Positions 19,324 to 32,047 of a stretch of 46,216 nucleotides of DNA are shown piece after piece. The position numbers were made by a program, and so were the translations under genes. Position 1 is the first letter of the stretch. Every line of letters begins with the position of its first letter. The notes under the pieces are model-generated. The model worked only from the letters and a program-made list of their open reading frames with translations. It had not been told where the DNA came from and searched no databases. Origin of the DNA: Xanthoparmelia taractica (Eukaryota; Ascomycota; Lecanoromycetes; Lecanorales; Parmeliaceae); contig JANQBS010000289.1 of the NCBI GenBank assembly GCA_033085395.1, positions 1 to 46,216 of the forward strand, given 5' to 3'.

Positions 19324-22106
19324 ATGTTGCAGCTATGGCGCTTCTCAGCGCTCGGAATACTGCTGGCGCTGGTCTCTGCGGTCCTAGGGGAAGACACAGC
19401 CCAAAAAGTCCTTTCTGAGAATGCAAAGGTCTCAAATGATTCCTTACTTTGGGGGCCTTACCGACCGAATCTGTACTTTGGGGTCAGGCCGAGGATACCG
19501 AAGTCCTTGATGACGGGGTTGATATGGGCGAAGGTGGACAGCTTTCAAGGGGTGCAGAACAGTATGTGGCTATAATCTTGCGGAGACAAATTGGGGTATC
19601 TACAGGTTTTGGAGGGTGGTGGGACAATACGCTGACAGACTACCGACACAGACTTTCGGCATACCTGTGAACAGCATGAGGGCATGGCAGGCTATGGATG
19701 GGACGAATACGACGTACGCCATGGCGGGCGCCAAACCATACATGATGCGGGCAACTCCATTGACATTACGACTGAATTCGTTAAAATACCGGGAGGACAG
19801 CATGGCGGTAGCTGGGGCGTCCGAGTCAAGGGAACACCAAGAGAAGACGCGCCATCTCGGCTTATAAGCTCTGTGCTTTTCTATGCTGGGATGGAAGGCT
19901 TTGGGAGTCTAAGTGTGCAAAATGAGAGGGATGATCTAGGCGTATTAGGACCTGTGACCATGGAGGGCTCAAGCAATGAGCTGGGAGATTTCAAGCTTCA
20001 GATCACTGAGGGACCAGATAGCAATATGCACCCACCGCCGAACCATAAGAGCTACGAAGAAAAGCCTTTGGATCGCTCAATGGTTGCGAGTCTACTTGTG
20101 CCGGAGGGCGCCATGTGGCAGGCTAAATGTACGTAACTGAGCGATTGCTATTGCGTTTGGCACACATTGGCTGACTTGTTGCTTGGTTGAGTGAAGCACT
20201 CGTCTTTTCTCAGATGAAGGAAGAGATTGATGCTCTGATTACGCAGTATGGACAGGAGAACCCACCACCACCATGGGGCACTTTTACGATAGCCAACGAC
20301 ATCAAGGAGGGAAATATGCATGTTGTGCAGAAGGTCTTCGAAGGTCCTTTCGAGGTCAGCTGGTGTCCGGTGGTTATTTGTGTCTTATCTACTGACAAGT
20401 TGCACAGTTCGACATCATATACTCCTCAGCGTCCGCTGAGGCGCCAGTCACCTGTAAGCCGTCCATCACTTTCATCATCGCTTTGGAGTAGTCACTGACT
20501 CTCCGAAGCCGACGAGCTTAGTAGAGCCATTGAGAAAACAACTACCCAATTCGGTGATCGCTTCAAGAAGCTACTAAAACCACAAGCTCCCTTCAACAAG
20601 TCAAAGTACCAAGACTTCGCCAGATCTATGTTTTCGAACCTTATCGGAGGTATTGGTTATTTCTATGGAGATTCCGTAGTGGATAGGTCATACGCTCCTG
20701 AATATGAGGAGGAGAATGAAGGGTTTTGGATAGAGACCGCGGAAGCACGTATGCGCCAAGGAGGCGTCAGGCTTGAAGGACCATCGGAGCTGTTTACGAG
20801 TATACCCTCCCGACCTTTCTTTCCCAGGGGGTTTCTGTGGGATGAAGGGTTCCATTTGATACCTATCGCCGACTGGGATATGGACCTCACGCTAGAGATT
20901 GTCCGGAGCTGGTTCAACTTGATGGATGAAGATGGGTGGATCGGGCGCGAGCAGATTCTGGGTCAAGAAGCCCGCAGCAAGGTTCCCCAAGAGTTTCAGA
21001 TTCAATACCCACACTACGCCAATCCTCCCACGCTGTTCTTGATCTTCGATTCTTTGATCGACAAGCTGCAAGAAAAGTCGTCCGGCAAGGGGACCGACGA
21101 CCCGCTAGAGTCTATTCGTAGTGCTCATTTGCAAGATCCTGATGTGGCTATGGATTATATGCGCAATATTTACCCCCTTCTAAAGCGTCACTACTTTTGG
21201 TTCCGCAAAACCCAATGGGGCGATATCAAGTCTTACGATCGAGAAGCGTTTTCCAGCAAAGAAGGCTACCGCTGGCGAGGCAGAGACACCCGTCACATAT
21301 TGACCTCTGGTCTTGACGATTACCCCCGGCCGCAGCCACCGCATCCAGGAGAATTGCACACCGATTTGATAAGCTGGATGGGCATGATGACGCGCTCGAT
21401 GCGCCGAATCGCGGAAACCATCGGCGAAAGCGATGATGCAAACGAATTTCAAGGGTACGAGAAAGCCATTGTCAGGAACATCGATGATCTGCATTGGGAT
21501 AAGAAAGAAAAGACATACTGTGACGCTACCATTGACGACTACGAGGAAAGCATACATGTTTGCCACAAAGGATATATATCCATCTTCCCATTCTTGACTG
21601 GTCTATTGCCGCCAGACAGTCCGAGGTTGAAGGCCATATTGGACCTGATCAGCGATCCTGAGGAGCTGTGGAGTGAATACGGAATAAGGAGTCTGAGCAA
21701 AAGCGACGAATTTTACGAGACGGATGAGAACTACTGGAGGAGTCCTGTGTGGATAAACATGAACTACCTCGCCGTAAAAAGCCTCTACGTAAGTCCGAAC
21801 ACTTGCCTCCCAGTAGGTCCTCAAGTATCGGCCACTAACGACAAACAGGACATCGCAACCCAACCCGGGCCCCACAGATCTCAAGCCACCAACATCTACA
21901 CCGCTCTCCGCAAAAATCTCGTGGACAACGTGTACAATGAGTGGGAAAGGACGGGTTTCGCGTGGGAACAGTATAACCCCGAGACGGGCGCCGGACAGCG
22001 CACGCAGCATTTTACGGGCTGGACGAGTCTGGTTGTGAAGATTATGGCGATGCCGGATTTGAGGAAGGATGAGGGAGGGGAGGGGGTTGTGCATGAGGAG
22101 TTGTAA
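19324..22106 (+). CDS. CWH41: Mannosyl-oligosaccharide glucosidase (glucosidase I, GH63)
   Basis: Six exons: 19324-19561, 19652-20128, 20197-20354, 20408-20453, 20509-21788, 21849-22106 (2457 nt, 818 aa). It removes the outermost glucose from Glc3Man9GlcNAc2 in the ER, the first step of N-glycan trimming. The N-terminus MLQLWRFSALGILLALVSAV is a signal peptide or anchor. GH63 landmarks are LLWGPYRPNLYFGVRPR, FRHTCEQHEGMAGYGWDEYD, RGFLWDEGFH (413-422), GWIGREQILG (449-458), SGLDDYPRP, WRSPVWINMNYL and HFTGWTSLV at the end. The last intron (21789-21848, 60 bp, branch CACTAAC) is a multiple of three with no stop and would read through if retained. The fourth exon is only 46 bp. Intact. Confidence 0.96.
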
Positions 22107-23237
22107 TATAGACAGGAGGGGGGAAGGTTTGTAGTGTAGTGTACTTTGTATATCTGGGAGTGTATGCATTTGATTGAGCATGATTCGAATGGTTTCTGTG
22201 AAATTCTACCGACATTCATGCAACTCATGGCTGATGCTCCCTCCCTCCCTCTATATGACTGACTATGGTAACGTGGTCTTAGGAAACTGATCTCGCCCCC
22301 CCCCCCTCCCAGGGGGTATCTTTTTTCCTTTCCTTTACTCTTGGGATCATACCATCGCCCGAGACGAGAATGACGCCGCAGTGTATACCCTTGACTGTGA
22401 ATACCTTACCTTACCTTTACTTCTCCATACGAGCCCAAAGCATGTTAAAGTGAAGTAGCCAAGCGTGAAGTAAAGCGCGCTTGCGTGACTTGCACGTGAC
22501 ACACCTCCACTCGAATAGGGTGGCTTAGCGGGCTTTAGGGCTATGGTACGTGGTATATCTCCGTCTGCAGGAGGACGCATGCGGTAAAATGGATAGCAGT
22601 AAGTACTGTAAGGTAGGTATTTGCGAAACGAAATAGCAGATCGTGACTCCTCCTCTGGGCGGGCTTGCTGGACCTCTCATAGAGTAGGGCATGTGCTATT
22701 GGTTATGTTGATAAGCTTGCTCCATTACTTATGTAAGTAGCATATCTTCGTTGATCCGCTCTGCATGCCTATTGCTCTCCAGTTTCTTTCTCTCCGGTGC
22801 GCTACATTGTTCTGTTGCCTTCTGTTAGGGGGCTGTGTCTCATGTCTTACCCGCTTCTCGTCATCATTGCTGCGAAGGGAATGATATCTAGTGGTAGACT
22901 GGTCATAAGTTGGGGGCGGTGCTTTCCTACTTGTCCGAGCGCCGGGAGGCTCGCGTGATTAGCAAGCAATGGTCTGTTTCGACGCCCATAGCCTTCCTGC
23001 AATGTGTGCACGGGGCGATGAATTGTTTCAGATTGTTGCGAAAGAGGAGTAAATGGCGTGGGCTTTCATGGGTCTCTATACTGCAGTAGAGTGGGGTAGG
23101 GTGATAACACAGATGCAGGGACTACGCCCGTAAAAACTTCATAAATAGATCATGTGACTTGTCCTTTGAATTGATTATATAAGAGTGGGACACAGACACA
23201 AACATAACATTCGATCGTCCTTTCGAGAAACACAACG
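22107..23237. other. Intergenic region with promoter of the GMC gene
   Basis: No gene. It contains an 11-base C run (22296-22306), TTACCTTTACC-type repeats near 22400-22420 and a TATA box at 23176-23183. Confidence 0.5.
23176..23183 (+). promoter_or_regulatory. Candidate TATA box of the GMC oxidoreductase gene
   Basis: TATATAAG, 55 bp before the ATG at 23238, in otherwise ordinary sequence. Confidence 0.45.
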
Positions 23238-25144
23238 ATGGCTTCAACCCCGTCCTCGCTTAATGATGCAGCCTTTGACTTCATCATCGTTGGAGGCGGA
23301 ACCGCAGGTCTAGTGCTGGCCAATCGACTCACCGCTGACCCTAAAGTCTCAGTCCTGGTCATTGAGGCTGGCTCAGATCGTCTTAAAGACCCACGCATCA
23401 CAACTCCTGGGCTCGCCACCACCTTGTACGATGACCCGACTTACGACTGGAGCTTTAACACGGTGCCGCAAGTACGTGATTCAATTTGGTTGAGTGAAAT
23501 TCATGTTACGCTCAGACCTCGTGGATTAACCTCTGGTATTCGAAATAGGAGCATCTTTACGGCAAGAATGTCAGTCATTCCCGAGGCAAGGTCCTCGGAG
23601 GCTCAAGCGCCATCAATGTACTAGCTCTGATCTACCCATCAAAATCAAGCATTGACGCCTGGGCGAAACTGGGAAACAAAGGGTGGGGATTTTGACACCT
23701 TGGCACCCTACTACCGCAAATTTCACACTTTCAATCCGCCCTCCACCGAAACTAAAGAAGCTTTGGCCACAGATTACATCGACCAAGAAATTACCGGGAA
23801 ATCCGGCCCTATCCAGGCTTCCTTCCCTGAATTTCACGGCCCCTTGGGTAAGGCATGGCCGGAAACATTCAAGAACCTCGATTTGCCATGACAACGGATC
23901 CGCTCTCTGGAACATCTGCTGGAGGCTTCAGCTACCTTTCGTCGGTAGACCCCAGGACTTGGGAATGGAGTCATGCAGGCTCTGCATACTACGCCCCCGG
24001 TGCAGACAGACCAAACCTCCATCTCCTTGTAGAATCCCTGGTTGAGAAGATCATACTTGAAAAGTCTGAATCAGATGTGGTAGCCACTGGCGTACAGTTT
24101 ACCCGCAATGGCAGATGTGAGATAAGAAAGGCTAGACACGAAGTGCTCCTCTGCGCCGGGGTCTTTCAGTCGCCTCAAATACTTGAGCTCTCTGGGATCG
24201 GGTCGCCGAAGCTACACCAATCTCACGGGATCGACATAGTAGTGGAAAACACCAACGTTGGCGAGAACCTACAAGACCACCCAATGAGCGGAATGTCATT
24301 CGAGGTCATCGATGGCCTTCCAACCATAGATATGATCCGCGACCCAACCGTTATCCAGGGCGCAATGGAAGCCTACCAATCCTCCCGCGCAGGCCCACTA
24401 ACATCAGGCTACCATTCCGTCGCCTCCCTCCCCGTCGTAGAATTCCTCTCGGAAAAAGGAAAGACCGAGCTTACCGAGCTCCTCGACACCTACACTCACA
24501 CCCCTTCACCATCTCAGGCCCCATCTCAAAGAATGCAATACGATATCCTCCGCTCCATCCTCGAGTCCCCTAGCGACGGCTCTATAATAATCGGCATGGG
24601 CGCCAGCCAACTCCATTTCAACGCCTCCCTCCAAAAAGACATATTTGCCATCACCGATCCCGCAAACTACCTCTCCTTCCTCGTCGCCCTCGCGCACCCC
24701 TATTCCCGCGGCACCGTGCACATCGCCTCCGCCTCGCCCCTGGACCCTCCCAAAATCGACCCCCGCTACCTCTCGCACCCGTTAGACCTGGAAATTCTCG
24801 CCAGACACATGCGCTTTGTCCCCACCATCGCAGAAACTGAACCACTCGCCTCATTGATCAAAGATGGCGGGAAACGCTTACCAGAAGGGATGGATATCAG
24901 CACGTTGGAGGCTGCGAAGGAACATGTGAAGAGGAATCTCATCACTAACAACCATCCGTGCGGTACTTGCGCTATGCTGCCAAAGGACAAGGGCGGGGTC
25001 GTGGATGAGAGGTTGAGGGTTTATGGGGTGAAGAATCTGCGCGTTGTGGATGCGAGCGTTTTTCCGATGATTCCTAGGGGGAATATTCAGAGTAGTGTTT
25101 ATGCTGTTGCGGAAAGGGCGGCTGATTTGATGCGGGAGGGATAG
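23238..25144 (+). CDS. GMC-family FAD oxidoreductase, two opposite 1-nt frameshifts
   Basis: Exon 1 is 23238-23471. The intron is 23472-23548 (GTACGT...TAG) and exon 2 runs to 25144, about 609 aa if both shifts are bridged. It belongs to the glucose-methanol-choline oxidoreductases: FAD-binding FIIVGGGTAGLVLANRL at the start, signature 1 GKVLGGSSAINV, signature 2 AGVFQSPQILELSGIG, the catalytic-His region NNHPCGTCAM and C-terminal PRGNIQSSVYAVAERAADL. An extra G in the G run 23685-23688 throws the frame after GNKGW and brings a TGA within two codons. A missing base near 23887-23890, between NLDLP and MTTDPLSG, restores the original frame about 200 nt later. The segment between still reads as GMC in the shifted frame. 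Either a young pseudogene or sequence errors. Substrate cannot be told. Confidence 0.8.
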
Positions 25145-25548
25145 AGACAAAATGTTAATAGGAATGATGCATCAGAAATGTGTTGGAAATCAGCATCTCA
25201 GCCCTATTATGCTTGGCATGTACTAGAAGTAGCACTCCACTCTTAGATGATTCAATTAAGCCGTCATCAAATTCCAACAAAATGCTATTGCATGAGGCCC
25301 GGGGGTTGGGAGACTCGTTCCCGAATTCCGAAGGCTAGAGAGCATCAAATTGAGCATGGTCTTGTTCCCCACATGGGAGCTTCACTAGATTCAGAATGTA
25401 CGTGAAGTAAGTGACACATGCTATCGGAGATTGAGCCAAGTCACTGTTGTTATAACTATGCCCTCACGATAGCACACCCAAAAGATCCACAAGTAAACGG
25501 CGCAGTAGCTCAGCCGCCTCCATATTAGGCCAACCCGAAACCCCCAAG

Positions 25549-25600
<52 letters not shown>

Positions 25601-27831
25601 CGAAAATTACGTGTACGGGGCGGCATGGGGTGAGAAATTGGGGGGTTTTGTAGTCCAAGCCCAGTCAACCTTGGCCTCATCTCTCTCTCGTGCCTACCAA
25701 AACTTATTGAAAAGAGTCCCGTTCGCTTCCCCCTCCCTCCCTTTTTCACTTTTTGCACTCCTTGACAGCCATGGAATTAGTGAACCGAATACATACATAC
25801 ATCATTCACCACCCGCGCACACGTGAGTGAGTGGACGACTGGTACGGTATTGTGCTGTGAAAATGAAGGAGGCCAAACTACGATCCGAATTCTGTGACGC
25901 GAGCCATGTTACCATAGCGTGACAAAGGGAGAGCTTAGCCCCGCACAGTACAGCATAGATCCTCCGGAGGGACGTTTACTTATATGGATCGCCGAAGAGG
26001 CTTTCAGACCGTTGAGCAAGATGTGGGAATTTCGAAAAAGGGCTTGGGCGGCTTTGTAAGAGGGATTAGTCTCCATGTATTTCCCGAGGGGGAATATTTT
26101 TTAATTGTGTGATAGACATTGCTTAGCTTGATAAAAGTGCTCGCTATTATCATGAGGGCCTTGGCGGTTGTCGTTTTTGTTGAGGATAGGTTGTGGCGTG
26201 ATTGCTAGATTCTCCTTATGATTTATGAATATGATAAGGTGTATGAATAGATGGTCGGTGCTTGTTAGAATATTTCCTCTTATAGCCTGATCGCTGAGCG
26301 GGCATCCGAGCTCGTTGGGCGCAACCCAGATTCCTAGTCAGAACTGGCAAAAGTAAATTCATTGCGCACCTGCGAAACACGAAACCATAACTAATAGCAT
26401 CTGTATCACAGTTCGGTTAATTGACTTCAGAGCCAGTACCAGTTTTAACTACCCTGCCCTTCCACTACCACAATCTCAATTTCTCCTCCTCAATCTTCTA
26501 AGCCGTAGCTACAGCAGGCATCGCAGCAGGCGTCGTCCAAGAATCCGCACCAAGCTATGCAGCAAACGAACCATTGTCCCCATCGCGTTAACCCCCTGTT
26601 CACGATCCAAGGCGCCAAGGCCACGAGCTCCGATCTCGAGTCCTTTACTACGACTGCTTGGCTCCGACCGACAATCAAACGTGCAGGTCTCGACCGCTTG
26701 TTCATTTTAACGTGACGGGGCTCAGGGCGAGTAATGGGGCGAATTTGGACCGGAGTCTCTTCGGTTCTCGCCCATAGGTTAACTACTGTGACGATGATGG
26801 AGCGCCTTTTGGGAGTTCTTCTGGTGGGTTGAGGGAGGTGATGCTGGCGCTTACGTTGAGCCCTGTTACGGGCGCGTTAGCGGTTTTGTTGGTTGACTCG
26901 GTTCTTTATGTTGTTTATAGGATGTAAAGTAGATAGAGGAGATAGTCAACCGCGATACAACATTGACTCGGCCACAATAATCCCAACATGCCGCAATAGG
27001 TAACATGGATCCATCTCTTGGGGTGGATGCAGAGTGTATTGACCCCATTGCATTGATGATGTACAAGAAGGACCGAGAGCTGCGGCGTATAGAGTAACAA
27101 GGTGTCTTAGGGGTAGTGAACTACCTGTTCGGGAACCTTGGGTACCTGAATGGTATTTTGTATAAGGTTTGTAGGATCGAAGCTCGTACGGTGAAAGATA
27201 TTTTGCTTCTTAGCCTGTTACCTTGCGTCGTGTCTGCAATTTGACATCAGGCCTTCTGCGACAGACTCAAACCTTATCATAGATGCTATCGTCGACTCCC
27301 AACACCTCGTCCCCCTCTCAGCATTCTTGAGAGAGAAATAAACAAGAACAAAAGAGTTACTTTTGATCGTCCGCATCTTCGCAGACTTTCAGAGCAAGAT
27401 TCCCAAACTGCCTGACCCAGAGTTACATGTATAATCGGTCTTGGTTAGCTGTTTATTGTAGGCGGAGACCACATGTTCGACGCTGTAAGAGCTGAAGTGG
27501 TGGATCTCATGGGCGGATTTTCTCGACCATGGTTGATGTTTTTGTTGTCACTAAACTAAAAACACAGGGCTCATAGAATAGAAGCGCTGGTATAGTCTCC
27601 AAGGACTGAGAATGAGACCATTGGCTTTGTATCAAATGGTTGCTGGGATCTCGTGTGGTGTGGACAGCAGGAATGTATAGGGGTTGGAACATGCCTTGAA
27701 TGTGAATGATGCGGTGGCTTATTCATGTATCGTTTTAATCAGACTTTACGTAGTCGCACAACTCGGAGAATCCAAGTCCATAGCATCGCGAAAGCTGGAA
27801 GGTATTTTCATGATGACATTTGTCTCCATCC
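25145..27831. other. 2.7-kb intergenic region, no supported gene
   Basis: Normal GC. Open stretches are short, lack family motifs and overlap on both strands. It holds a long GA microsatellite (25552-25597). The sequence around 26480-26710 has a CT/GA bias but no convincing exon. Confidence 0.5.
25552..25597. repeat. (GA)23 microsatellite
   Basis: An uninterrupted 46-base GA dinucleotide tract. On the minus strand it reads as Ser-Leu repeats, which creates false open frames. Confidence 0.95.
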
Positions 27832-30085
27832 TTACTTATTTGTTCTAGCAGCACGATCGTCTCCCAAAGCCTCACACACCATGTCGAAATATCCTTCGTC
27901 ATCAATTGACAGCTCGAAACTTTTTGTGGACAATGCCCACGGGTGTTCATGGCCACTCGAGTGCCGCCAGATGTTCACCGTATACTTTGGCGCCTGGGAG
28001 TCGAGAAGCGTCGTGACCCGCACGTCCGCACGGATGGCGATTGTTCTCTTCAGCTTTCGAGCACCGTACCTCAAGAGCAGCTTGCTGAGCGGACGATTAT
28101 CCCCCTGTATGGCCAGATAGAGTGAACTCAGCCCCTTTGTGTTCATCTTATCCATGTCTGCGCCCTGATCAAGGACCAGCTTAGCTAATTGTACCGTATT
28201 TGCTTCTTTTCGGGAGACAGAGCGGCTAGACAGTGAAGCATTTGGTCTCCAGCATTGTCCGCTATGTTTACATCGGCACCGAAGTCCAATAAAAGCTGAC
28301 AGATTTCTGTGCAGGTTGAGGTCATGTTTCCGACTCGAGCTAAATCATACAGAATAATGTTGCCATTGTCATTTTGGCGGTTTGCATCCGCGCCGTGTAT
28401 GAGAAGGAGTTCCACGGCCCACTTAGAGTCAAGTCTTATCGCAGCTTGCAAGACGGATTCACTCCCGTCGTCGTAGTCCATCCTGGCTCCGTGAGCGATA
28501 AGAGTGCGGAAATTCGCGGAGTCTGATGTGCAGGCCAATTGCAGAGGCCTAGACCCCTCATGAGTCTTGGCTTCTATGTCAGCTCCTTTCCGCAACAGAT
28601 AGGTGATAGCATCGGCCCCGTTCGGAATCTGTGCAACAAAATGTAAAGGTTGATATCCAATCCCATCTGAGCAGTCGATTGCGGCCCCTGCTTTAACTAA
28701 AGCGTCAAGAGCTTCTACTGAGCCAGACCCTGAGGCTTCATGGATTGGTTGAACCCCATTGCAGGCCTTGGCGCTAATCTGAGCGCCTTTCTGGATGAGG
28801 AACTTCACCATAGCGCCTTGTCCACTCTTCGCTGCGATGTGTAGGGGTCGCCACCTGAACGATGCTTCTTCCTCCTCAACCATAGCACCATAACCCAAAA
28901 GAGTCTCAACCACAGCAATGTATCCATGCAGAGCAGCCACATGGATTCCTTGAAATCCGGAAGATTGAGCTTCCCTGCATTTAGCACGCAAATCCGCGCC
29001 ACGATCTGCCAGCCTCTTGACCTGAAGGTTGTTGCCCTGCTGACAGGCCCATACGAGCTCCTCGTCGAGAGTCATGCCTGTTAGACTTGTTATCTTATTT
29101 TCCACTAATTGGTGAGGTCTGCTTTGGGAATAGGACGTGCGGGACTCGATGAGCTCATTATCATTGATAGATACATCATAGCTTGTGGCGAGTAGCTTAT
29201 CTGCCTCCAGTTGATGTCGAACGGCTTCCGAGTCCGTGACAGTCCGGTCATTAACTATTGCTGGACCCTTTCGCTTGGATCTTGGTCTTGCCTTAGAGAG
29301 CTCTTTGACCATCACGTCTTTAGAGCTCCTTATATATACTTTGCTCATGAAGAGCTGTTTTTCAAAGCCCAATCGACGATATTTTACGGTGTCTTGACTT
29401 TGAGAGCTTGCATAGCTGTCTCTTTGCCTAGTTGATACCGACGTACGAGAAGGCACAATTAAATCCATTGAATAGGCACTTTCATCGGAGTTCTGAAACT
29501 GGGTTTCTGATTCTTGAAGCAGCTTTGCTCTGGCTTGTGGCGTAGGTCTATCGGAGGTCAGTATACGATGATCAGATGTCTGAGCGTTACGGCTCAGATT
29601 AATGCACTGCGGGGGAAGAGTAGCGGCAACCTCGACATAAAAAAAACGTACCTTACAGATTCACGGCTTGTAAGGAAAGGACTCATGGATAAGGCTTGAG
29701 CTTGTATACGACTTTGGTGGCCCTGAAGGGTAGCCTCATTCCAAATTAATTTTGAGCGTTTTGAGAAGCTGAGATGGTCGACATTGTAGGCTTGTAGATC
29801 ATGCTGAAGGGCCTCCATTACCAAGTTACCAGTCTCCAGGAATCCTTCCACGCGACTGGTGAGGCTGTCATCTTGCAGACTCTTCTCGAGTTGTTCTTGA
29901 TACCACTCCCCTATTTGCGTCCATGCAACCTGGAGGAGGTCGAGGTTCTGTGCTAGAGACTTGATGGCGAGCTTGGCATTCGTGTGTTTGCCCGCAACAT
30001 CATTGAGAGCTTTCGCGGCACTGCCGAATTGTATCGCTAGACCGAGCGAACCCTCGACAAGACCGATTGCTGATATTGGATCCAT
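27832..30085 (-). CDS. STAND-type N-terminal domain + ankyrin-repeat protein, frameshifted
   Basis: Exon 1 is 30085-29652. The 104-bp intron (29651-29548) has donor GTACGT and acceptor TAG, phase 2, and exon 2 starts at 29547. The N-terminus (MDPISAIGLVEGSLGLAIQF...) resembles the fungal N-terminal domain of STAND proteins (PigL_N type). A linker follows, then about nine ankyrin repeats, for example WRPLHIAAKSGQGAMVKFLI and QPLHFVAQIPNGADAITYLL. The main frame ends at 28185, but the repeat array continues in another frame (LAKLVLDQGADMDKMNTKG) down to 27832. One base appears to be missing, most simply from the CCC run at 28214-28212. No plausible intron bridges the gap because the interrupted ankyrin repeat has normal length. 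Bridged length is about 715 aa. There is no NACHT/NB-ARC between the domains. Possible role in allorecognition or signalling, inferred only. Confidence 0.75.
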
Positions 30086-31645
30086 GCCGAATAAGACCAG
30101 GGAATTCAGAGGATAGAGAGAAGGGCGGGGTATTGGAATCTACGAGGCTGGAAGAGCAATGAGGTAGCCCATTGAAGTGAGTATACAAGCCCATAAGGCC
30201 GTACAAATGATGAAAAACGCCAAAAAAGAGAGGCGATAATGCGAAGTGGGATACAGTTCTTGTGAGAAGGTTGAAGGTTTATTTAGTCATGGATGTGGGC
30301 TGACTCAGCACTGCACTGCTGTGCTGTACCTGCGCCCCGCTTTGCCCATCATACCATGCACAGCCTCGTGGTGATGTCGACTGGCATACTCTATCATGGT
30401 CAGAAACTTGGTTTTCAACTGTAAGTTCTGGGTATTTGGCCCAGGTCTTGACCGACTCATGATATTCCTGGTCTTCGCTGTTCCGACAGAGTATCATCAT
30501 GTAGAAGCTCATTTCTTCGCTCTACTACTCGTCAGCTGTTGTTGCAGATGCATGGGATTGGGCAATCTCCTTTTTCCTTTCGCAGCGATACCCGATCAGT
30601 ATAAGCGTCATCGGTTCTGGCGGGCATGGATTTTACCTGCCCAACTTTGTTGGCTCGATAGGGAATCGGAGTTGCTCCTGAAACTTTTCCTTTTCTTGCC
30701 TTCTTCTTCTCCTTCCTCCTCTTTCTTCGCCGTCGAGCCTTCTCGCCTCCACCGGTCCAGATACAGCCGCCTCCCCTGCGTCGCTAAGCCGTATGTGATC
30801 TCCGCCTTAGGCGCTGGGGTCGACGCTCCCCTAGCGCTAGTAGCTGCTGTATGATCTTCGAACTACCTTACCTTCTTTTATTGAGGGATCCGTGGCCGTG
30901 CTTGTTATCCTAGCTTCGAATATTTAAGATGCAGTAAGGCCCTGGTCTAGCTACCGTTAAGATTCTGGGTGTGACGGGTAGATTCTCTTGGACTACCTCA
31001 AAATAACACAGGTGACAGTTGAAAAACTTCCGCTAGCGGCTTTCGTCGTCGTCTTTGTTCGTGTGTGCTGTTGGTATTAGCCTCGTCAGCATCGAAAGCA
31101 AAACTGTATCCGACAATCCGACAACGTCGTGTCTTTCGTGCTTGATGGTTTCTACTCTGCATCCCTTACACTCTAGGGCTGCATGGCTGCTCAATCGACG
31201 CATCCGAGGCAAGGTCCACAACTCAAATTAACAAGTACCCTGTCATCCACGAGCAATCCTTTGGTCTAAAGGGGTGCTGGAGGATCGCTAATTATTTTCT
31301 GGCTTGCTTGCTTTTTCTGACTAATCTAATCGCGTGCTTTCAGCTACTGGGTCTGCAGTGAGAACAGTCTCTGCTGCTACGGTGGGTTTCTAGGTCGCGA
31401 GTCTTGGGTGGCTTTAATCATACTCGAAGGTTCGGTTTTGGTTCAGATGAAAATGTTAATATCCTGATGTTATTTTTCTATCACATTATCCACGTCTTAT
31501 GCACGATCAGTATCATAGATCGCGCTCCGTCTTTGCAATTGGCCAGGGCAAAATGCACATATTATACCACATACTGACTCGCACCAATCCCCGATCATTA
31601 ACTCACATACCAAACACCACAACTTCAGTACCATTGTAGTCCCGG
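30086..31645. other. Intergenic region, no supported gene
   Basis: A plus-strand open stretch at 30396-30854 and minus-strand stretches opposite it lack motifs and a credible start. 30690-30730 is a CT-rich tract that accounts for part of the openness. Nothing else recognised. Confidence 0.45.
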
Positions 31646-32047
31646 TCAGGTAAATTCTTCAGGTATCCCAAGCCAGCGCTGGTAACTCCTATAATTCATT
31701 CCATAAATCGACTGCAGTCCTAAACCTTCGGCAGAATCCTGGCTCACAACATTAGCAACGTACCTGCCACCCATCTCCCTTATACTCAACAATGCCGGGT
31801 AACGGTCGCGCCCACGGGGTCCCAGGACTATATCGCCGTTTTCGGCAACGTAGGGCATGCTGTGCAGATCACACTTCGAGAGTTCTTTTAGTCTTTCTTG
31901 CCCTGCTGTTGTGTTTGGCTCACAGCGGGCACAGGCGCGAGGAAAGTTGAGAATTTTGCGGTCGTTAACGAGGCAGGCGTACTGGGATTCGGAGTGGCCA
32001 CAGGAGAAGCGGTGGAGGTAAGATGGCATCACCAGCATGGTAAGCAT
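31646..32047 (-). CDS. Small Cys/His-rich hypothetical protein
   Basis: Single open frame, 133 aa. The N-terminal half has regularly placed Cys and His residues (SCGHSES, YAC, ACARCE, KCDLH), suggesting a small zinc-binding fold. The C-terminal half (GPRGRDRYPALLSIREMGGRY ... YRSYQRWLGIPEEF) is normal globular sequence. I do not recognise the family. The frame has a good ATG and no low-complexity bias, unlike the chance open frames around it. An upstream ATG-initiated exon cannot be ruled out. Confidence 0.5.
   Translation of the reverse strand: MLTMLVMPSYLHRFSCGHSESQYACLVNDRKILNFPRACARCEPNTTAGQERLKELSKCDLHSMPYVAENGDIVLGPRGRDRYPALLSIREMGGRYVANVVSQDSAEGLGLQSIYGMNYRSYQRWLGIPEEFT

Noticed and set aside
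21603..22181. 192-codon minus-strand frame
   Set aside because: Antisense shadow of the glucosidase I 3' exons, which carry clear GH63 motifs.
25464..25758. Minus-strand frames with long Ser-Leu runs
   Set aside because: They are produced by the GA microsatellite and have no other coding signal.
30396..30854. 152-codon plus-strand frame
   Set aside because: Part of it is a CT-rich tract (Ser/Leu/Phe runs), with no domain and no support from splice signals.
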